From Flavobacteriales bacterium (GTDB lineage: Bacteria; Bacteroidota; Bacteroidia; Flavobacteriales_G; Salibacteraceae), in assembly GCA_020435995.1 (NCBI GenBank), contig JAGQYO010000003.1, forward strand, positions 1 to 64,000: 64,000 nt of DNA, read 5' to 3'. Under the pieces are notes generated by a model. It was not told where the DNA came from. It worked only from the letters and a program-made list of their open reading frames with translations, and did no database searches. Made by a program: the position numbers and the translations under genes. Positions 26,253 to 35,122 of this stretch are shown here, in pieces; the first letter of the stretch is position 1; every line of letters begins with the position of its first letter.

Positions 26253-27563
26253 ATGAAAAAAAGTGAAGAGTTATTGGAGCGCAGAAAGAGAATTGTTCCC
26301 AATGGCGTAGGAATGTTCAATACTGCTACTGTATCGAGTGCGAAGAACGCAACTATTATTGATGTTGATGGCGATGAGTGGATTGACTTTGGGGGAGGAA
26401 TAGGCGTAGTAAATTCAGGCCATTGTCCCGATTCTGTGGTTCAAGCCATAAAAGACCAAGCAGATAAGTATATCCATACCAGCTTCAACGTTGTGACTTA
26501 TGAACCATACATCGAACTTTGTGAGAAGCTAGCCGACATTCTTCCACATGGTAAAGCAACTAAGGTTATGCTAGCTTCTACTGGAGCTGAAGCTGTAGAA
26601 AATGCAATTAAAATAGCACGACAGGCAACTGGCCGTCAGGCTGTATTATGTTATACAGGAGCGTTTCATGGTCGTACGCTAATGGCGATGACACTTACTT
26701 CAAAAATTGATTATAAACTAAACTGCGGACCATTTGCTCCAGAGGTTTACAGATTGCTTTTTCCAAACAAATACCGATATGGGCAAGGGCTTACCGAGGA
26801 ACAATTTGTAGACATTGAACTAAAAAAACTTCATGAGTCTGGAAAAAATGTTGTGAACCCTACAAGCCTTGCAGCAATTATCATCGAGTTAGTTCAAGGT
26901 GAAGGTGGTTTTAACGTAGCACCAAAAGCCTATATCGAAGGACTTCGCGAATTTTGCGATGAACATGGTATTATGCTCATTTTTGATGAAGTACAATCTG
27001 GATTTGCGAGAACAGGAGAATGGGGCGCGATGCACCACTATGGCGTTACACCCGACATTAGCACTTGGGCTAAAAGTTTAGGTTCAGGAATGCCTATTTC
27101 TGCAATTATTGGAAAAGCAGAAGTAATGGATGCAGCGGCACCAAGCACCATTGGAGGAACATATATTGGAAATCCTCTTTCTTGTGCTGCTGCAATTGCC
27201 ACCATCGATTTTATTAAGGATAACAACCTCAATCAAAGAGGAAAGGACGTAGGTGAGATTGTATTGTCTCGATTCAAATCTATGAAAGATCGTTTCCCAC
27301 AAATTGGAGACGTTAGAGGACTGGGGGCGATGGTAGCTATGGAATTTGTAAAGAACGGAGACCCACGACAGCCAGATGGAGACTTATGTGTGGAAGTAGT
27401 TCAAGCCTGTGCAAAAAGAGGCTTGATTTTACTTAATGCTGGTACTTACAAAAACAATATCCGGGTTCTTAGCCCTCTCACTATTGAAGATGAACTTCTT
27501 TATAGAGGATTAGATATTCTAGAAGAGGAAATCGAAAAATTGGTTGGAATACCAGTCGCTTAA
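26253..27563 (+). CDS. class III aminotransferase (4-aminobutyrate aminotransferase-like)
   Basis: 436-residue PLP-dependent class III aminotransferase. TGAEAVENA, GAFHGRT, FDEVQSGFARTG and the PLP lysine in WAKSLGSGMP follow in the correct order, and GGTYIGNPLSCAAA closes the active site. GabT/PuuE-type enzymes transfer the amino group of 4-aminobutyrate or a terminal diamine to 2-oxoglutarate. It is the first gene of a plus-strand run followed by an amidohydrolase and a decarboxylase-like protein, so an omega-amine substrate is likely. The class is certain; the substrate is inferred. Confidence 0.88.
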   Translation: MKKSEELLERRKRIVPNGVGMFNTATVSSAKNATIIDVDGDEWIDFGGGIGVVNSGHCPDSVVQAIKDQADKYIHTSFNVVTYEPYIELCEKLADILPHGKATKVMLASTGAEAVENAIKIARQATGRQAVLCYTGAFHGRTLMAMTLTSKIDYKLNCGPFAPEVYRLLFPNKYRYGQGLTEEQFVDIELKKLHESGKNVVNPTSLAAIIIELVQGEGGFNVAPKAYIEGLREFCDEHGIMLIFDEVQSGFARTGEWGAMHHYGVTPDISTWAKSLGSGMPISAIIGKAEVMDAAAPSTIGGTYIGNPLSCAAAIATIDFIKDNNLNQRGKDVGEIVLSRFKSMKDRFPQIGDVRGLGAMVAMEFVKNGDPRQPDGDLCVEVVQACAKRGLILLNAGTYKNNIRVLSPLTIEDELLYRGLDILEEEIEKLVGIPVA

Positions 27564-27682
27564 ACTACGAGCGAATACAAGAAATAGTAATTACATATAA
27601 AAGAATGAGGTAGATAAGTGCCAAAAAGTAATGTGCCATTTTTCTATAATTCCTCATTTCAATTATTTAGATTAGCAAACTT

Positions 27683-28591
27683 ATGACACCTTTTTCAATA
27701 GCAGGAATTCAAATGAAAGTACGTGCTGGCATCAGTAATGTACCCATGATGAAACACAAATTAGATGTTCTCATGTCCATATATCCTTGGGTAGATATGG
27801 TGATGTTTTCGGAGTTGGCCCCTTTTGGACCTCTTACCCATAACGCCATGCCCTTTCCTAATACCATTGAAGATGAGTTTCGAGCTATGGCCAAAAAACA
27901 TAAAATTTGGTTGGTTCCTGGTAGTATGTTTCAAAAGAAACTCGGTAAAGTCTACAATACGGCTTCGGTAATTAATCCAGATGGAGAAGTAATTGGTCGC
28001 TACGACAAAATGTTTCCATTCCTTCCTTATGAACAAGGAGTTGCCTCTGGAGAGGAGTTCTTGATTTTCGACGTGCCCAATGTGGGTCGATTTGGATTGA
28101 GCATCTGTTATGACATGTGGTTCCCCGAAACTTCACGAACTCTTGCCGTTCAGGGTGTGGAGGTAATTCTTCACCCTTCGCTTACGGGTACAATTGATCG
28201 AGATATTGAGTTGGCCAACGCACAAGCTACTGCAGCCATCAATCAATGTTTTATTTTCGACATCAATGGTTTGGCCGATGGCGGGACAGGACGTTCCATC
28301 GTTTGTGGCCCTGATGGTCGAATTATGTATCTTGCAGGCACGGGACCAGAAATGATTCCAATAGAAATTGATTTGGACAGAGTGAGAAGTAGCCGAGAAA
28401 GAGGTGTGTTGCGATTGGGGCAACCCTTAAAATCGTTTAGAGATCACCGTGAAGTTTTTCGCATTTATGACAAGGATCAAAAACTTCCCTATTTGGATTC
28501 TATTGGTCCATTGTTAAAACCCAAGCAGGTAACTAAAGGTATCGATTTGGATGTATTGGAAAATTATCCCGATGAAAGCTTAAATCAATAG
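27683..28591 (+). CDS. nitrilase-superfamily carbon-nitrogen hydrolase
   Basis: 302-residue C-N hydrolase with the Glu-Lys-Cys triad: Glu in MFSELAPFG, Lys in YDKMFPFLPYE, and Cys in LSICYDMWFPE. The length fits aliphatic amidase or N-carbamoylputrescine-amidase-type members. It hydrolyses an amide or N-carbamoyl bond. Its stop is 5 nt before the start of the decarboxylase-like gene, which suggests one transcript with it, and a shared amine or amide pathway. Confidence 0.88.
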   Translation: MTPFSIAGIQMKVRAGISNVPMMKHKLDVLMSIYPWVDMVMFSELAPFGPLTHNAMPFPNTIEDEFRAMAKKHKIWLVPGSMFQKKLGKVYNTASVINPDGEVIGRYDKMFPFLPYEQGVASGEEFLIFDVPNVGRFGLSICYDMWFPETSRTLAVQGVEVILHPSLTGTIDRDIELANAQATAAINQCFIFDINGLADGGTGRSIVCGPDGRIMYLAGTGPEMIPIEIDLDRVRSSRERGVLRLGQPLKSFRDHREVFRIYDKDQKLPYLDSIGPLLKPKQVTKGIDLDVLENYPDESLNQ

Positions 28592-28596
28592 CGCGA

Positions 28597-31299
28597 ATGA
28601 ACATAGCAGAACAAATTAAAAGCGATAAAAGAGGAATAGAAAAAACTCATTTTACCATTGCCCAACTTAGGCATGAGCGATGGGGTGAGCTAAAGGAAAT
28701 TTCAGAGAAAATTAAAAAATCGCCCGACAATGTTCCTGCTGACTTATGTAAACGCGCTAAAGTTGTAATCCAAGATTTAGCTACCATTGAGGTTTATTGG
28801 GCTTTTCCTGGCCTCAAGCGCATTAGACATATCGAGCTTCTACTTGAAAACCAAGAGTTTAATGCTTTGCAGCAGGAGTGCTCAGCCATTAACCGACAAT
28901 TGGTTAGTGAAGCTTTTCGGTATAATCCACAAGATGCCCGTGGTGTCCAAATTTTTCAAGAGGAAGAGGATATAAAAGAAAAACCCAATCAGCACTATTT
29001 TGAAACCCTCTTTGTAGACAATGTAGATGAAACCGACGAGCATGAGCTAAAAGAAAAACTAGATTCACTCCGCGAGCCGAGAGATCAATTTGTTTATAAC
29101 CCGCTGCTGGCTCGAAGCTTTGAAGATGCGCTGCTGGCCATTTCTTTTAATTATACCATTCAAGTTGTTGTTATTCGCTACGATATCGTTCCTAAGTCGC
29201 TGAATAACCTAAAAATTCTTGCGCCTTTTATTTCCGCACTTAAAAACTACGATTACGAAAATTTAGAAGCCGAGGATTTGGGTCTATTATTAGCCTGGAC
29301 AATTAAAAAGATTCGCCCAGAACTGGATTTGTACTACATAACGAATACATCCCTTCTGGAAATGGATGACAAAATTGTGTCTACATTTAGAAGGATTTTT
29401 TACCGACAAGAGGATTTACAGGAATTACATCTATCCATCCAAAGGGGGTTGTTTGAGCGATTTGATACCCCATTCTTTTCTGCGCTCAAAGCATATTCTC
29501 AAAAACCGACGTCGGTATTTCATGCTATGCCCATCTCTCGAGGAAACAGCATTTACAAAAGTTTTTGGATTAGAGATTTTGGTGAATTCTATGGAAAAAA
29601 TCTATTCTTAGCCGAAACATCTGCTACTACGGGTGGACTCGATTCATTGCTCCAACCTACTGGACCACTCAAAAAGGCACAAGAAATGGCTTCTAAAGCT
29701 TTTGGTTCGAGAAATACCTACTTTGTAACTAATGGAACCAGCACCGCCAACAAAATTGTTCAACAAGCTTTAGTAAAGCCCGGCGACTATATTCTAATTG
29801 ATAGGGATTGTCACAAAAGCCACCATTATTCTCAAGTATTATCGGGCGGGTTTCCTATTTATCTTGACTCGTACCCAATTGAAAAATACAGCATGTATGG
29901 TGCGGTTCCTTTACAAGAAATCAAGGAGAAACTTCTGTACATGAAGTCAAAGGGGCAACTGGAGCGTGTAAAAATGCTTGTTTTGACCAATTGCACCTTC
30001 GATGGTTTGGTGTACAACGTGGAGCGGGTCATGCAAGAAATACTCGCTATAAAGCCAGATATGGTTTTCCTTTGGGATGAAGCCTGGTTCGGTTTTGCTG
30101 CCTTCACGCATATATATCGCAAGCGAACAGCTATGTATGTTGCAAGAAAATTGCGCTACCGATATTTGAGCAAGAGCTACCGAGAAGAGTACAAAAACTA
30201 TATCAAAAATTTACCCGAAGGAAGCACGCCCATCATGCCAGATCCTGAAAAGGCTGTATTGAGGGTTTACAGCACCCAATCCACTCACAAAACGCTTTCT
30301 AGTTTGAGGCAGGGATCTATGATTCATATTTATGATGAGGAGTTTCCAAAGAAAAAAGATGCCTTCTTGGAAGCATATATGACTCATACTTCTACCTCGG
30401 CCAATTATCAAATATTGGCATCCTTGGATATAGGCCGCCGACAAGTTCAATTTGAAGGATTCGAGATGGTGGAAAAATGCATTGAACTTAGCATGGTACT
30501 CAGGGCTAAGATTAACGATCATGACATACTCCGAAAATACTTTGATGTACTCACTATCGAAGATTTAATTCCAGAAGAACACCGACAAAGTGGCCTCAAA
30601 GAGTATTATGACTCTGCAAAAGGCTGGTCGCGGCTCGATGTACCTTGGGCCACCGACGAATTTGTGCTTGACCCTACCAAAATCAACTTGCATATAGGAC
30701 GCACCGGTGTAGATGGAGACACGTTTAAGAACCGTTTTTTGATGGATAAATTCAATATTCAAATCAACAAAACATCAAGAAATTCAGTACTCTTTATGAC
30801 CAATATTGGAACTACCAGAGGTTCGGTGGCTTATTTGGTTTCGGTATTGCTTCAAATAGCCAAAGAGCTGGATGAAGAAGCAAAGAGCTGGACAAAAACC
30901 GAAGCGAAAATTAGGGAGAATCAAATTAAAAACCTCTGCGAAAACTACCCTGCCCTACCCGATTTTAGTAGATTTCATGATGTTTTTAGACATCACCCTG
31001 AAATTCCGGGAGGTGACATTCGAAGTGCCTATTATTTAGGTTACCATGAAGAGAACTACGATTTCATTCAACTCAAAGAATGTATCAAACGAGTAGAAAA
31101 AGGTGAAATTCTTGTTTCTTGTACCTTCGTTATTCCTTACCCTCCAGGTTTCCCTGTATTAGTTCCTGGTCAGGTGGTGAGTATCGAAATTTTAGAATTT
31201 ATGAGGGTGTTGGATGTAAAAGAAATACATGGATACCAAGCAGATTTAGGTCTTCAGATATTCACCAATGAAGCACTAATAAATCACAAGAAAAAATAA
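28597..31299 (+). CDS. Orn/Lys/Arg decarboxylase-like PLP enzyme (large)
   Basis: 900-residue PLP fold-type I protein. The catalytic core (about 330-720) contains TYFVTNGTSTANK, DRDCHKSHHYS, FLWDEAWFGFA and the PLP-lysine motif STQSTHKTLSSLRQG, all typical of the Orn/Lys/Arg decarboxylase major domain. The N-terminal 300 residues differ from the wing domain of E. coli SpeC/CadA and I do not recognise them. The C-terminal part has the VSCTFVIPYPPGFPVLVPG segment of this family. It probably decarboxylates a basic amino acid to a diamine or agmatine, although a related non-decarboxylase reaction is possible. It is tightly linked to the nitrilase gene upstream. Confidence 0.82.
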   Translation: MNIAEQIKSDKRGIEKTHFTIAQLRHERWGELKEISEKIKKSPDNVPADLCKRAKVVIQDLATIEVYWAFPGLKRIRHIELLLENQEFNALQQECSAINRQLVSEAFRYNPQDARGVQIFQEEEDIKEKPNQHYFETLFVDNVDETDEHELKEKLDSLREPRDQFVYNPLLARSFEDALLAISFNYTIQVVVIRYDIVPKSLNNLKILAPFISALKNYDYENLEAEDLGLLLAWTIKKIRPELDLYYITNTSLLEMDDKIVSTFRRIFYRQEDLQELHLSIQRGLFERFDTPFFSALKAYSQKPTSVFHAMPISRGNSIYKSFWIRDFGEFYGKNLFLAETSATTGGLDSLLQPTGPLKKAQEMASKAFGSRNTYFVTNGTSTANKIVQQALVKPGDYILIDRDCHKSHHYSQVLSGGFPIYLDSYPIEKYSMYGAVPLQEIKEKLLYMKSKGQLERVKMLVLTNCTFDGLVYNVERVMQEILAIKPDMVFLWDEAWFGFAAFTHIYRKRTAMYVARKLRYRYLSKSYREEYKNYIKNLPEGSTPIMPDPEKAVLRVYSTQSTHKTLSSLRQGSMIHIYDEEFPKKKDAFLEAYMTHTSTSANYQILASLDIGRRQVQFEGFEMVEKCIELSMVLRAKINDHDILRKYFDVLTIEDLIPEEHRQSGLKEYYDSAKGWSRLDVPWATDEFVLDPTKINLHIGRTGVDGDTFKNRFLMDKFNIQINKTSRNSVLFMTNIGTTRGSVAYLVSVLLQIAKELDEEAKSWTKTEAKIRENQIKNLCENYPALPDFSRFHDVFRHHPEIPGGDIRSAYYLGYHEENYDFIQLKECIKRVEKGEILVSCTFVIPYPPGFPVLVPGQVVSIEILEFMRVLDVKEIHGYQADLGLQIFTNEALINHKKK

Positions 31300-31400
31300 G
31301 CGTTCACACTTTTAATTCATCCATTTTCTGGGGTTTTAAATAACTCTGCTTTGAATTCTGGGCTGGTTTATTTATTCTTGACCTTTAAAACTTTATTATA

Positions 31401-32198
31401 ATGACTACCAATACCCATTCTACCTCCAAAAAGGCCAATCATTTGATACATAAAACCTCGCTTCTTTTTGTACATGGCAATTCTTTAAATTCTGTCACTT
31501 GGGACAAACAACATGAACTTACCAAGCATTGCGAATTGACGTTTATCGACTTGCCCGGACATGGATTTTCGGAATTTTCAGAAACACCGGAAACTACCTA
31601 TTCTGTTGACGGCTATGTATCTTCCATAGTAGATGTAGCCAAAAAACTTGATGCAGAGCGCCTTATTCTTATTGGTCATTCACTCGGTGGGCACTTGGTT
31701 GTAAACGCAGCTAGTAAAATTGATAACTTGGTTGGGATTGTGGCAATGGGCGCACCTTTTCTAGGTATGCCTCCTGCCATGGATAGAGCATTTCTACCCA
31801 ATCCAAGTATAGGATATGGATTTCAAGGGAAATTAGATGATGCGCAATGCATGGATTTAGCCCTGGCTTTTTGGAGCAACAACAACCCACCCAATTGGAT
31901 ACAAGAATCCATTAAAAACACCGACCCAAATGCTAGGGCCTACTTGGGGCAATCGATGGCACAAGGAAAAATGTATGACGAACTCAAAATTCTTAAATCC
32001 TTACAAGTTCCGATCGCTATTTTTCACGGAAAAAACGATACGTTGGTGCGTAGGGAATATTTTGATGAAATAGAGATTCCCACACTTTGGAAAAACCAAG
32101 TTCATGATATGGAAGGAGGACATTGTTTTTTCTATGAGAATCCCAGAGCATTTAACGCTCTACTTGAAGAGTTTATAGCCTTCAATACACCGAGTTGA
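31401..32198 (+). CDS. alpha/beta hydrolase
   Basis: 265-residue alpha/beta hydrolase. The oxyanion segment is FVHGNSLNSVTW, the nucleophile elbow is GHSLGGH, the acid is probably in FHGKNDTLV, and the His is in MEGGHCFFYE. The substrate is not evident; it could be an ester, thioester or lactone. It follows the decarboxylase-like gene by about 100 nt on the same strand. Confidence 0.85.
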   Translation: MTTNTHSTSKKANHLIHKTSLLFVHGNSLNSVTWDKQHELTKHCELTFIDLPGHGFSEFSETPETTYSVDGYVSSIVDVAKKLDAERLILIGHSLGGHLVVNAASKIDNLVGIVAMGAPFLGMPPAMDRAFLPNPSIGYGFQGKLDDAQCMDLALAFWSNNNPPNWIQESIKNTDPNARAYLGQSMAQGKMYDELKILKSLQVPIAIFHGKNDTLVRREYFDEIEIPTLWKNQVHDMEGGHCFFYENPRAFNALLEEFIAFNTPS

Positions 32199-32203
32199 TT
32201 TCT

Positions 32204-32284
32204 ATTTTGGTAAAAGCCATTCAAGAACAACAAAAAGAAATTGGAAGTTTAAAAACTCGACTCGAAGAAGCAGATAAGAAATAA
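32204..32284 (+). pseudogene. remnant of a chaperone-of-endosialidase (S74)-type tail protein C-terminus
   Basis: Open frame of 26 codons with no start, ending in TAA. It reads LVKAIQEQQKEIGSLKTRL and then a short charged tail. This coiled-coil ending is very typical of Bacteroidota tail-fibre-domain (peptidase S74) proteins, which are otherwise absent here. It is probably the last piece of a deleted gene. Confidence 0.7.
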
Positions 32285-32459
32285 TTGGTCTTTTCTCGCT
32301 CTGCGCTAAGACTCTCGGTATCAAGCTAAAAACACCACTAGAATCTCCCAAATTATATCCAACCTTTTGGTTGCTTATCTATTTAAAGTTATCACTTTTG
32401 TCAAAGTTTGCAGGGCACAACTAATTATTGTACATTTTGCCCACTTATAAGATTTAAAT

Positions 32460-33968
32460 ATGGCTACAAAAAAAGAAACTGCTCTGGCTAATACGAGTAA
32501 AGCGATTAAAAAACTAGACGGAATATCTGATATCAGAAGGTTCTTTCATACAAACGACACCCCCATTTATTTTATTAGTGCCACCAATTTTAACTTGCTT
32601 GGCGCTGATGAATGGGTTAAGGGTTTTAAGTTTATTTGCTATATCGAGTGTTTTGACGGTCAACATCCTAACGTATTCTCACCCGATGAAATTCCGCATG
32701 ATGAGTTCCAAAGCATCGAAGACATCAACAACTATTTACTCGAACACAAACAAGTAGTGGATTATATTCAATCGCGAGCGAAAGGAAAAGACAAAGGCAA
32801 AGCCCTTTTTCTAATGTTTGATGAAAAAACAGAGAAACTTGCCAAAAAAATAGGACTCGATGTAGCCTTTCCTTCGGCCAAACTCCGAAACGAACTCGAT
32901 AACAAAGTAGTAACAAACCGAGTTGCCGAAAAAGCTGGTGTGCCATGTGTACCCAACATTTTGACAAAAATAAGCAGCTATCAAATGCTCGAAAAGAAAG
33001 CAGGGCATTTGGGTCACGACTGGGTAATACAAACTCCTTATGGAGATAGTGGTCACACGACTTTTTTTATCAAAAACGAAGAAGACTACAACAAATACTC
33101 AGATGAAATAGAAGTTGAAAAAGAAGTAAAGGTGATGAAAAGAATCAACTGCCGTGGATCGGCTATTGAAGCTTGCGTTACTAAACATGGTACCATTGTA
33201 GCTCCTTTGATGACAGAACTTGTTGGCTTTAAGGAGCTTACCCCTTACAAAGGTGGTTGGTGCGGAAATGAGATTTTTGCCGATGCGTTCACAAAACCAT
33301 TGAGGGAAAAAGCCCGAAAATATACCCAGCTTTTTGGAGATCAATTAAGAAAAGAAGGTTACAAGGGTTATTTTGAGCTCGATTTTTTGATCGACACAGA
33401 TAATAACAATATGTACTTGGGAGAATTGAACCCACGAATTACTGGAGCTAGCTCAATTACCAACCATGCGGTATTTGCACTTTCTGACGCGCCTCTGTTT
33501 TTATTCCATATTCTAGAATTTTTGGATGTGGATTACGACCTGAACGTAAAGCAACTTAACCGAAGATGGGCAAGACCCGAAAACATAGACTCTTGGGGCC
33601 AATTGGTCATTAAATATACCAAAGAGAGCATTGAGCAAGTTACTCACGCGCCAAAATCTGGCATTTATGCAATGGATACCAATGGTGTTATTTCATTTAA
33701 CAGAATGGACACACACAGAAGGGCCGTTGAGGGAGAGAATGAAGCATTCTTTTTGCGCATCATGAGAGAAGGCGAATATGTATATGAAGGAGCAGACCTA
33801 GGTATTTTGGTTATGCGAGGTAGAATGATGACCGATAATTTTAATTTAACAGAGAAGTCGAAGAAATGGATCGCGGCTATTCAGGCTCAATTCGAATCAG
33901 TGGCACCTCAAAACATACCACTTGTTCAAGAACAAGTTGCCGAAATTGGTGGCTTTAAAATGATGTAG
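32460..33968 (+). CDS. ATP-grasp ligase (biotin-carboxylase-like)
   Basis: 502-residue protein with an ATP-grasp core. KAGVPCVPNIL lies in the pre-ATP domain; VIQTPYGDSGHTTFFI is the flexible phosphate-binding loop; GYKGYFELDFLID and YLGELNPRITG are the metal/ATP-binding strands. Such enzymes join a carboxylate to an amine or other nucleophile using ATP. No biotin carboxylase partner domains or BCCP are nearby, so carboxyl-amine ligation is more likely. It precedes a C45 acyltransferase gene, and the two may act in sequence on an amide product. Confidence 0.83.
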   Translation: MATKKETALANTSKAIKKLDGISDIRRFFHTNDTPIYFISATNFNLLGADEWVKGFKFICYIECFDGQHPNVFSPDEIPHDEFQSIEDINNYLLEHKQVVDYIQSRAKGKDKGKALFLMFDEKTEKLAKKIGLDVAFPSAKLRNELDNKVVTNRVAEKAGVPCVPNILTKISSYQMLEKKAGHLGHDWVIQTPYGDSGHTTFFIKNEEDYNKYSDEIEVEKEVKVMKRINCRGSAIEACVTKHGTIVAPLMTELVGFKELTPYKGGWCGNEIFADAFTKPLREKARKYTQLFGDQLRKEGYKGYFELDFLIDTDNNNMYLGELNPRITGASSITNHAVFALSDAPLFLFHILEFLDVDYDLNVKQLNRRWARPENIDSWGQLVIKYTKESIEQVTHAPKSGIYAMDTNGVISFNRMDTHRRAVEGENEAFFLRIMREGEYVYEGADLGILVMRGRMMTDNFNLTEKSKKWIAAIQAQFESVAPQNIPLVQEQVAEIGGFKMM

Positions 33969-34109
33969 TGATCCAATGAGGTTACTTCAAAAATAGTATC
34001 ACGTTAGGTGTCTCCAATAAAGGATAAGGATTGTATCGAAAACAAGCTATTTTTAAAATTCGAATTTTATCGGTTTGTGCGAAAGATTCATTATAAAAAC
34101 AACTTGTAA

Positions 34110-35105
34110 ATGTTCCTCTATTTAAGAAGTATTTCAGAAGATAAACCAGGCGAAAAATGGCAAGACATTTTTGAGCGTACTTGGCCTTTCTATAAAAAGT
34201 GGTTTTTACAAGAGGGATATAGCAACCGACCGGGATACTTAACATCGAGTGAAGCTCTGAGAGATGCCATGCCCGAGCTTTACCCAATATACGAAGAGCT
34301 TTGCAACTTGGCTGGTGGTGGTGATACAGAATCTCGTTTTTTGAGCCAATACAACCCTCCACCGTTTATGTCGGGTTGCTCGCAAATAGCTTGGACAAAG
34401 GATGCCAATTTTCTGATTAGAAACTATGATTACTCCCCTCGCTTATTTGAGGGTGTCTTGCTAAAAACCAATTGGCTGAAACCCGTTATTGGAATTGGAG
34501 ATTGTATTTGGGGCCTCCTCGACGGAATGAATGGAGATGGGTTGGCCGTATCGCTCACATTTGGAGGTAGGAATATTTCGGGAGGTGGCTTTGGTATTCC
34601 TCTCGTATTACGCTATGTACTTGAAACTTGCACCACTGTTGACGAAGCGATTGCCGTTTTTAAACGAGTACCCGTACACATGAGCTACAACGTAACCATA
34701 CTTGACAAATTCAAACGATTTGTTACCGTTTTTTTATCTCCCGATAGGCCCGTAAGTATTGTGGCAACATGTATTGGAACAAACCACCAGCACAGTATAG
34801 AGTGGGAAAACTATGCTTCCATGTCGGCTACCCTACCTAGAATGCAATTTTTGGAAAAATGCCTGTATAATGCCGATGAAACTGCCACTTCTATCAAACA
34901 CAAATTTTTAAATCCTCCTTTGTACAATACTGAATTTGAGAAAGGATTTGGAACGCTGTACACGGCCATCTATGACCTCGAAAAAATGGAAATTGAACTT
35001 CGATGGCCGAACAAAAAAAGCACATACAGCTTTCTAGAATTTGAAGAAGAAAAACTACAAGTCAACCTCAGCAAGATGTTTTTTGGGCATAAGTTGGGGA
35101 TCTAA
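34110..35105 (+). CDS. C45-family autoproteolytic acyltransferase/hydrolase
   Basis: 331-residue Ntn-hydrolase of the acyl-CoA:6-aminopenicillanate acyltransferase family (C45). The new N-terminal nucleophile is the Cys in MSGCSQIAW, released by self-cleavage before it; RNYDYSP and DGMNGDGLAVS follow as in the family. Members hydrolyse or transfer N-acyl groups. Located 141 nt after the ATP-grasp gene on the same strand. It is the last of the plus-strand run before the convergent T9SS gene. Confidence 0.85.
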   Translation: MFLYLRSISEDKPGEKWQDIFERTWPFYKKWFLQEGYSNRPGYLTSSEALRDAMPELYPIYEELCNLAGGGDTESRFLSQYNPPPFMSGCSQIAWTKDANFLIRNYDYSPRLFEGVLLKTNWLKPVIGIGDCIWGLLDGMNGDGLAVSLTFGGRNISGGGFGIPLVLRYVLETCTTVDEAIAVFKRVPVHMSYNVTILDKFKRFVTVFLSPDRPVSIVATCIGTNHQHSIEWENYASMSATLPRMQFLEKCLYNADETATSIKHKFLNPPLYNTEFEKGFGTLYTAIYDLEKMEIELRWPNKKSTYSFLEFEEEKLQVNLSKMFFGHKLGI

Positions 35106-35122
35106 GATTTAGTAATTCTCGA

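Noticed and set aside
32460-33968. Biotin carboxylase of an acyl-CoA carboxylase
   Set aside because: No biotin carrier or carboxyltransferase genes are nearby and the sequence outside the ATP-grasp core differs.
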